From JBBRMQ01 sp038230775 (lineage in GTDB: Bacteria > Acidobacteriota > Thermoanaerobaculia > Gp7-AA8): DNA of 10,177 nucleotides. The stretch covers positions 1-10,177 of the forward strand of contig JBBRMQ010000160.1 in NCBI GenBank assembly GCA_038230775.1. The letters run 5' to 3'. The position numbers were made by a program, and so were the translations under genes. The stretch's first letter is position 1. Every line of letters starts with the position of its first letter. Below are positions 6,522 to 10,177 of this stretch, piece after piece. The notes beneath the pieces were generated by a model, which had not been told where the DNA came from, ran no database searches, and worked only from the letters and a program-made list of their open reading frames with translations.

Positions 6522-8501
6522 TTGATCGAGCTGCTCCTCGCGGTCGCGTTGCGCATCGACACCAGTCACCTCCTTGCCCGCTTCGACCCCTCCACCGCCC
6601 TCGGCGGCACCCTCGACGTTCACTCGCAGGGCGAAACGGCGAAGGTTTTATCCGGTCCGGTGGTCGACGCCATGTTATCGGCGGGCTTTCATCCGCTGTC
6701 GTACCGGCTGGCGACCGAGCTCGGCGGTGAGGCATGGCATTGGAATCCGCGCGGCAACTGGAGCGACGGCCGTCAGGGCTACTGGACGTCGTCTTCCGAT
6801 GTTGGGGTTCCGATCACGATGTCGTACGGGTATCGCCTTCCCCGTCGCGGCAACACGCTCGACCAGGCGCTCGACGACGGCTATTCGCGGATCGACGACG
6901 GCGACCCGGCGACATTCTGGAAGAGCAATCCGTACCTCCGCGACCGCCCCCAGTGGATCCTCCTCGACCTCGGCGCCGCCCGTCGTGTCGACCGCATCGA
7001 CGTGACGTGGGGCGAGCCGCATGCGACGAAGTTCGAATCGCAATACTGGCGCGGCGAAGATCCGATCAACGATCCGGCGGACGGCGGATGGCATCGCATC
7101 GCGCATCCGGTGACGGCGCGCTACGTGCGCGTGTGGATGACCGAGTCTGTGTGTGGGCCGGCTGAAGCCGGTCCTCACACCGACGACTGGCGAGATCGAA
7201 CGGGTTTCGCCGTTCGCGAAGTCGCGGTGCGCGCCGGCACCCGGGACTTGGTCCGTCACGCCCCTGACCAGACGCAGACGGTGGTGTGGGTCTCGTCGAC
7301 GGATCCATGGCATCGCGAGACGGACATCGATCCGTCGATGGAGCAGCCCGGACTCGATGCCGTGTTCGCATCGCGGTTGACGCGCGGACTTCCGATGCTG
7401 ACGCCGGTCGCGCTGCTGTACGGCACACCCGAGGACGCGGCCGCGGAGTTTGCGTACCTGCGCGCGCGGAAATACGCCGTCATGCAGATCGAGATGGGAG
7501 AAGAGCCCGACGGGCAGAACATGGCGCCGGAGGACTATGCGGCGTTGTATTCAACGTGGGCGGCGGCGATTCATGGCGTCGATCCGTCGCTGCAGCTCGG
7601 CGGTCCGGCGTTTCAGAGCACGCGCGACGTCATCGCCTTCTGGCCGGATGAACGCGGCCACACATCGTGGATGGCGCGCTTCCTCGAGCACATCGATCGC
7701 CGCGACTTCAACTTCTTCTCGTTCGAGTGGTATCCGTTCGACAACGTCTGCTCGGCGAACGTCGAGCGACAGTTGATCGAGGCGCCGCATGTGCTCGATC
7801 GCGTGTTAGGCGCATGGCGCCGCGAGGGAGTGCCGCAGGACATCCCATGGCTGGCCACCGAGTACGGCTGGTCGTCGTACGCGGCTGCCACGGAGGTCGA
7901 CATGCCGGCCGCGCTGTTCAACGCGGAGTTCGTCGCCGACTTTCTCGCTCGCGGCGGTGCCTCTGCGTACTTTTACGGCTATGAGCCGAGCGGCCTGTTC
8001 GCGGAGAAGTGCAATCAGTTCGGCGCGCTCACGCTGTTTCTCGGCGATGAAAGAGTCCCCGCGTTTTACGCGGCGGAGATGGTGACGAAGGATTGGTTGC
8101 AGGCGTCGGGGGTTCACGAGCTGTATGCAGTGAGCTTCTTGGCGCAGGCCCCTCACCCGGCCTTCGATCACCCACGAATTCCACTCACTCACTGTTGTCC
8201 CTCTCCCCGCGTGCGGGGAGAGGGTGGCCGAAGGCCGGGTGAGGGGCTTCGCGCGTACGTAGTCAAACGGCCGGACACATCGTGGTCGCTGCTGATTCTC
8301 AATGTGGCTCGGACTTCAGCCCGTGTGAGCGGAGTCGACGGCGACGCCGTTCAATATTCGCCCCAACAATACGAATGGCGGGCGGACGGGGAACAGGGCC
8401 ACGCGATCCGCAATCTGCCGCCGCGACGGTTCCACGCGGGCGGCAGCATCGAGCTGCCGCCCTGGTCGATCACGGTCGTGTCATTCCGTGCGCAGGATTG
8501 A
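6522..8501 (+). CDS. Discoidin (F5/8 type C) domain + clan GH-A glycosidase-like protein
   Basis: 659 residues, a probable carbohydrate-active enzyme. An N-terminal conserved block (about 20-105; ATELGGEAWHWNPRGNWSDG) leads into a discoidin-like carbohydrate-binding domain (about 110-238; DDGDPATFW, QWILLDLGAARRVDRIDVTW). A TIM-barrel domain (about 252-530) carries MQIEMGEEPDGQ, with Glu328 before Pro as likely acid/base, and WLATEYGWSS, with Glu447 as likely nucleophile, the GH-A (GH39/GH5-like) layout. A C-terminal beta-sandwich (about 530-655) ends in LPPWSITVVSF. The usual Asn before the acid/base Glu is Glu327 here, so catalysis needs testing. The start is TTG: an in-frame stop at 6510-6512 rules out anything earlier, and the leader IELLLAVAL is too short for a good signal peptide. 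Two palindromic repeats lie in frame (residues about 210-220 and 543-577). The last 21 bp overlap the convergent neighbour. Confidence 0.85.
   Translation: MIELLLAVALRIDTSHLLARFDPSTALGGTLDVHSQGETAKVLSGPVVDAMLSAGFHPLSYRLATELGGEAWHWNPRGNWSDGRQGYWTSSSDVGVPITMSYGYRLPRRGNTLDQALDDGYSRIDDGDPATFWKSNPYLRDRPQWILLDLGAARRVDRIDVTWGEPHATKFESQYWRGEDPINDPADGGWHRIAHPVTARYVRVWMTESVCGPAEAGPHTDDWRDRTGFAVREVAVRAGTRDLVRHAPDQTQTVVWVSSTDPWHRETDIDPSMEQPGLDAVFASRLTRGLPMLTPVALLYGTPEDAAAEFAYLRARKYAVMQIEMGEEPDGQNMAPEDYAALYSTWAAAIHGVDPSLQLGGPAFQSTRDVIAFWPDERGHTSWMARFLEHIDRRDFNFFSFEWYPFDNVCSANVERQLIEAPHVLDRVLGAWRREGVPQDIPWLATEYGWSSYAAATEVDMPAALFNAEFVADFLARGGASAYFYGYEPSGLFAEKCNQFGALTLFLGDERVPAFYAAEMVTKDWLQASGVHELYAVSFLAQAPHPAFDHPRIPLTHCCPSPRVRGEGGRRPGEGLRAYVVKRPDTSWSLLILNVARTSARVSGVDGDAVQYSPQQYEWRADGEQGHAIRNLPPRRFHAGGSIELPPWSITVVSFRAQD
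7149..7180. repeat. Palindromic repeat inside the glycosidase-like gene (second copy)
   Basis: The hairpin ccggct-ga-agccgg (7158-7171) has flanking gtgtg and cacac complements (7151-7155 and 7176-7180). Bases 7158-7180 are identical to 2175-2197 in the hydrolase gene. It is read here in the opposite coding sense to the hydrolase copy and yields VCGPAEAGPHT in a loop near the end of the discoidin-like domain. Confidence 0.85.
8148..8247. repeat. 100-bp nested palindrome inside the glycosidase-like gene
   Basis: The outer arms 8148-8166 and 8229-8247 (gcccctcacccggccttcg and its complement) are perfect 19-nt inverted repeats. The inner arms 8199-8210 and 8213-8224 (ccctctccccgc and complement) are perfect over 12 nt with a 2-nt loop. 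A 32-nt unpaired stretch (8167-8198) follows the left outer arm. The element is translated in frame as residues about 543-577, a low-complexity Pro/Arg/Gly segment interrupting the C-terminal beta-sandwich. The sequence type is unrelated to the 2154 and 7149 repeats. Confidence 0.88.
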
Positions 8502-10043
8502 GTCCCCGGTCCCATTGTCGACCGACGACGTGAACAACATCACCCCGCCGGCGCCGTCCACGACCTGGAAATCCGCTTCCACGTTGCTCAAGTCGCCGAA
8601 CTGCAGGCGGGCGGGGCCGAGGATCTCACCGGCGATCGAGTTGAGCATGAGGAACTGGTTGGCGTTGAGCGCGTAGTCGCGCGAAGCCGCGCCGATTCCC
8701 TGTGCCTTCTCGCCCGCCGGGAACGTGAAGCGGAACGTCACGCGCACCGTAACCGGCCGTCCGTCGGTCTCCATCAGCGCGAAGTTTGTGCGGAACGTCG
8801 AAGGCTTGCCCGTGACGACGGTCGTGCGCGCCGCGTCGGCCAGTCCGGCAATGGGTCGCGACGCTCCGTTGTGAAGCGCGGCGGCCGTAGCGATCACGGG
8901 CACACTGCTGCCGAAGGTATCGGGCTTGCTGCCGGCCGTCGTGAACGTGCGGCTGCTGACCGCCACACTGGCGCCCGCCGGAGTCACGGTCAGATATCCG
9001 ACGGTGTCGCTGGAGATGTTGAACGAGCTGATGACGTCGCTCATCACCTTCGTTTCTTTCCCGACGAGCGCGACCTGTTTCTGCGTCGTCTCACCCGTAC
9101 GCGACACGTATTGCATCGTCACCGACGCCGGATTCGAGGTTCGATTGGTGATCGCCACGTCGGTCCGATAGAAGGTGTTGTTTGCTCCGTGAATGCTGCC
9201 AGCGACCGGAATGACCACCGGATCCGATGGTCCGTAGCCGAGTTGCGTGCTCCAGTCCGCGATGGCCCAGGTGTCGCCACTCGCTTCATCGAGCGGCGTC
9301 GCGTAGGCTGCGATCTTCCCTCCCGCGGTGCTCTTGTTCGTAATCACTGCCACGACCGCTCCGGCCGGCACTGCATTGTCGAGCGGCAGAAGCTTGAAGG
9401 CGTCGATCGAATCCGTTCGCGTGCTGATGGTGGAACCGTCGGCGGCGAGGAAATCCGTCTGCGCCGACGCGGCCGAGCCGGCGGTTTCCCGGATGTACAG
9501 ATTCGTGTGCGTGGTGCTGTCCTTGCGAACGCCGGTGAGAACGAGAGCAGCGCCGCTGTCCACCGCCCGGTCGGAGCGAAACACCGGAATGGTGTTGCCG
9601 AACGCGCCGGCCGGATTGTTGGTCGTGAGCACGGTCGCGGAAACCGCGAGTTTGCCGGCATCCTTCGATCGGATCTGCAACGTCCCGCGCTCTTCGTTGC
9701 CGGAGAAGATGCTCTTGACCACATCGGCAACGGAAACGCTGACCTGACCGGGTACGGATGGGAGCGAAGTGGTTCGCGCGGAGGATGCGCTTCCCGTCGT
9801 CGGCGTGTAGTACATCTTGAGATCGTCGACACTCTTGCCGCCTTGCGGATTGAGCATCGAGACGTCGGAAACGAAGAGCGCGCCACGCGTCCCCGTCACG
9901 TGTCCGACCCCGGCCACGAAGAGCGCGACCTCGCCCGCGGCGATGGCCGGCACTCCAGCAATCGTCACGGATGACTGCACGGTGTCGACGACCTTCACCA
10001 GACTGACCGACGGTGTTGACGCCGGGGTATCGAGCGGCCGTTT
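8481..10043 (-). repeat. Direct repeat copy 2: C-terminal module
   Basis: 1563 bp, the second copy of the module at 3217-4782. Similarity starts exactly at the stop codon and ends at about 10037-10044, where the sequence passes into protein-kinase coding sequence of opposite orientation. Confidence 0.82.
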
Positions 10044-10091
10044 CGCGGCGATTCGTCGCCGGCGCTTCTGTCGTCCATTTTGAAAGATCAC
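8481..10091 (-). CDS. N-terminally truncated paralogue of the secreted-protein C-terminal module
   Basis: The frame encodes a near full-length copy of residues 561-1081 of the large secreted protein (for example VKVVDTV, GEVALFV.GVGH, SDV..LNP.GG, NTFYRTDVAI, NQFLMLNSIAGEILG, TGDSILRTE). It lacks the signal peptide and all lipocalin- and Ig-like domains. Homology stops at Lys17 (10043). The 16 residues before it (Arg/Lys-rich) lie antisense to a kinase gene fragment, so the GTG at 10089-10091 is only a nominal start. The frame stays open upstream to the window edge, so the real start may be elsewhere or absent. Over 520 codons there are no stops and only whole-codon indels, and many differences are silent (the last seven codons differ only at third positions). 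This suggests selection on the protein until recently. Without a signal peptide, export is doubtful. It is either a decaying fragment or a re-purposed module. Confidence 0.72.
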   Translation of the reverse strand: MIFQNGRQKRRRRIAAKRPLDTPASTPSVSLVKVVDTVQSSVTIAGVPAIAAGEVALFVAGVGHVTGTRGALFVSDVSMLNPQGGKSVDDLKMYYTPTTGSASSARTTSLPSVPGQVSVSVADVVKSIFSGNEERGTLQIRSKDAGKLAVSATVLTTNNPAGAFGNTIPVFRSDRAVDSGAALVLTGVRKDSTTHTNLYIRETAGSAASAQTDFLAADGSTISTRTDSIDAFKLLPLDNAVPAGAVVAVITNKSTAGGKIAAYATPLDEASGDTWAIADWSTQLGYGPSDPVVIPVAGSIHGANNTFYRTDVAITNRTSNPASVTMQYVSRTGETTQKQVALVGKETKVMSDVISSFNISSDTVGYLTVTPAGASVAVSSRTFTTAGSKPDTFGSSVPVIATAAALHNGASRPIAGLADAARTTVVTGKPSTFRTNFALMETDGRPVTVRVTFRFTFPAGEKAQGIGAASRDYALNANQFLMLNSIAGEILGPARLQFGDLSNVEADFQVVDGAGGVMLFTSSVDNGTGDSILRTE

Positions 10092-10177
10092 CCCAAGCCG
10101 ATTGAGGAACTGCGCCCTGACGTACCGGGAGACCTGTGTGGTCTCATCGGCCGGTGTCTCGCGAAGCAGCCGCGCGA
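10032..10177 (+). pseudogene. Ser/Thr protein kinase C-terminal lobe fragment (5' truncated, continues past window)
   Basis: The plus-strand frame starting at 10032 reads ERPFRGDSSPALL, SSILKDHPKPIEELRPDVPG, then DLCGLIGRCLAKQPR at the window edge. This is the subdomain X-XI region of bacterial Hanks-type (PknB-like) kinases: the RPF.G turn after the helix-F region, the SSIL.D...P...LRPD.P linker, and the conserved Arg-containing RCL.K.P.D/R end. The frame has a TGA at 10017-10019, and the DNA just upstream belongs to the truncated secreted-protein paralogue, so the ATP-binding lobe and catalytic loop are missing here. The rest of the C-terminus lies outside the window. A kinase cut at this point cannot be active, so it is called a gene remnant; the other half may lie elsewhere. 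Confidence 0.7.

Noticed and set aside
6463..6735. N-terminal extension of the secreted protein to 6735
   Set aside because: The extra 91 codons are Arg-rich antisense of the glycosidase-like gene. A clear signal peptide begins at ATG 6462.
8148..8247. Nested palindrome as an intrinsic terminator or attachment site
   Set aside because: It lies inside an open frame that continues 250 bp further with conserved sequence, has no T-run, and no integrase gene is nearby.
10044..10177. Minus-strand frame open to the window edge as a genuine longer N-terminus of the truncated paralogue
   Set aside because: It is codon-for-codon antisense to a good kinase reading and has no similarity to the corresponding part of the full-length paralogue. 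It is not fully excluded, because the upstream sequence is not visible.

Overview
The window is GC-rich and dense with genes. It looks like a piece of an Acidobacteriota-type genome or a similar soil or environmental bacterium. This placement is an inference from several things: the style of the secreted Ig-like proteins, the protein kinase fragment at the right edge, the GTG/TTG starts without Shine-Dalgarno sequences, and palindromic repeats that run through coding sequences. No rRNA, tRNA, CRISPR array or transposase gene was seen.

Layout. At the left edge (1-1209, +) is the C-terminal three quarters of a D-aminoacylase-type amidohydrolase whose N-terminus lies outside the window. A 245-bp convergent gap follows (1210-1454), holding a 40-bp-arm hairpin and a shorter terminator-like hairpin. 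Three minus-strand genes then read leftwards: a large secreted protein of Ig-like and beta-sandwich domains (3217-6462), a DUF1835 protein (2254-3198), and an alpha/beta hydrolase (1455-2267) that overlaps the DUF1835 gene by 14 nt. Divergent from the large secreted protein, across only 59 bp, is a plus-strand gene (6522-8501) for a discoidin-domain plus TIM-barrel glycosidase-like protein. Its last 21 bp overlap the 3' end of a second minus-strand gene (8481 to about 10043). That gene repeats only the C-terminal 520 residues of the large secreted protein. At about 10040 this copy is joined to the C-terminal part of a Ser/Thr protein kinase gene on the plus strand, which runs off the right edge.

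How the genes may work together. The secreted Ig-like protein and the glycosidase-like protein share a very short divergent promoter region, so they may be co-regulated and may both act on extracellular or periplasmic carbohydrate or surface material; this is inference. The hydrolase and DUF1835 genes are probably translationally coupled. No known pathway links all the genes.

Most notable are the traces of genome plasticity. Two classes of palindromic repeat lie in frame inside two otherwise conserved proteins. A 1.56-kb direct repeat flanks the glycosidase-like gene. A rearrangement breakpoint separates the truncated paralogue from a truncated kinase. In addition, three starts each have a -10-like hexamer 6-8 nt upstream, suggesting leaderless transcripts. 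I found no convincing new defence or mobile system.
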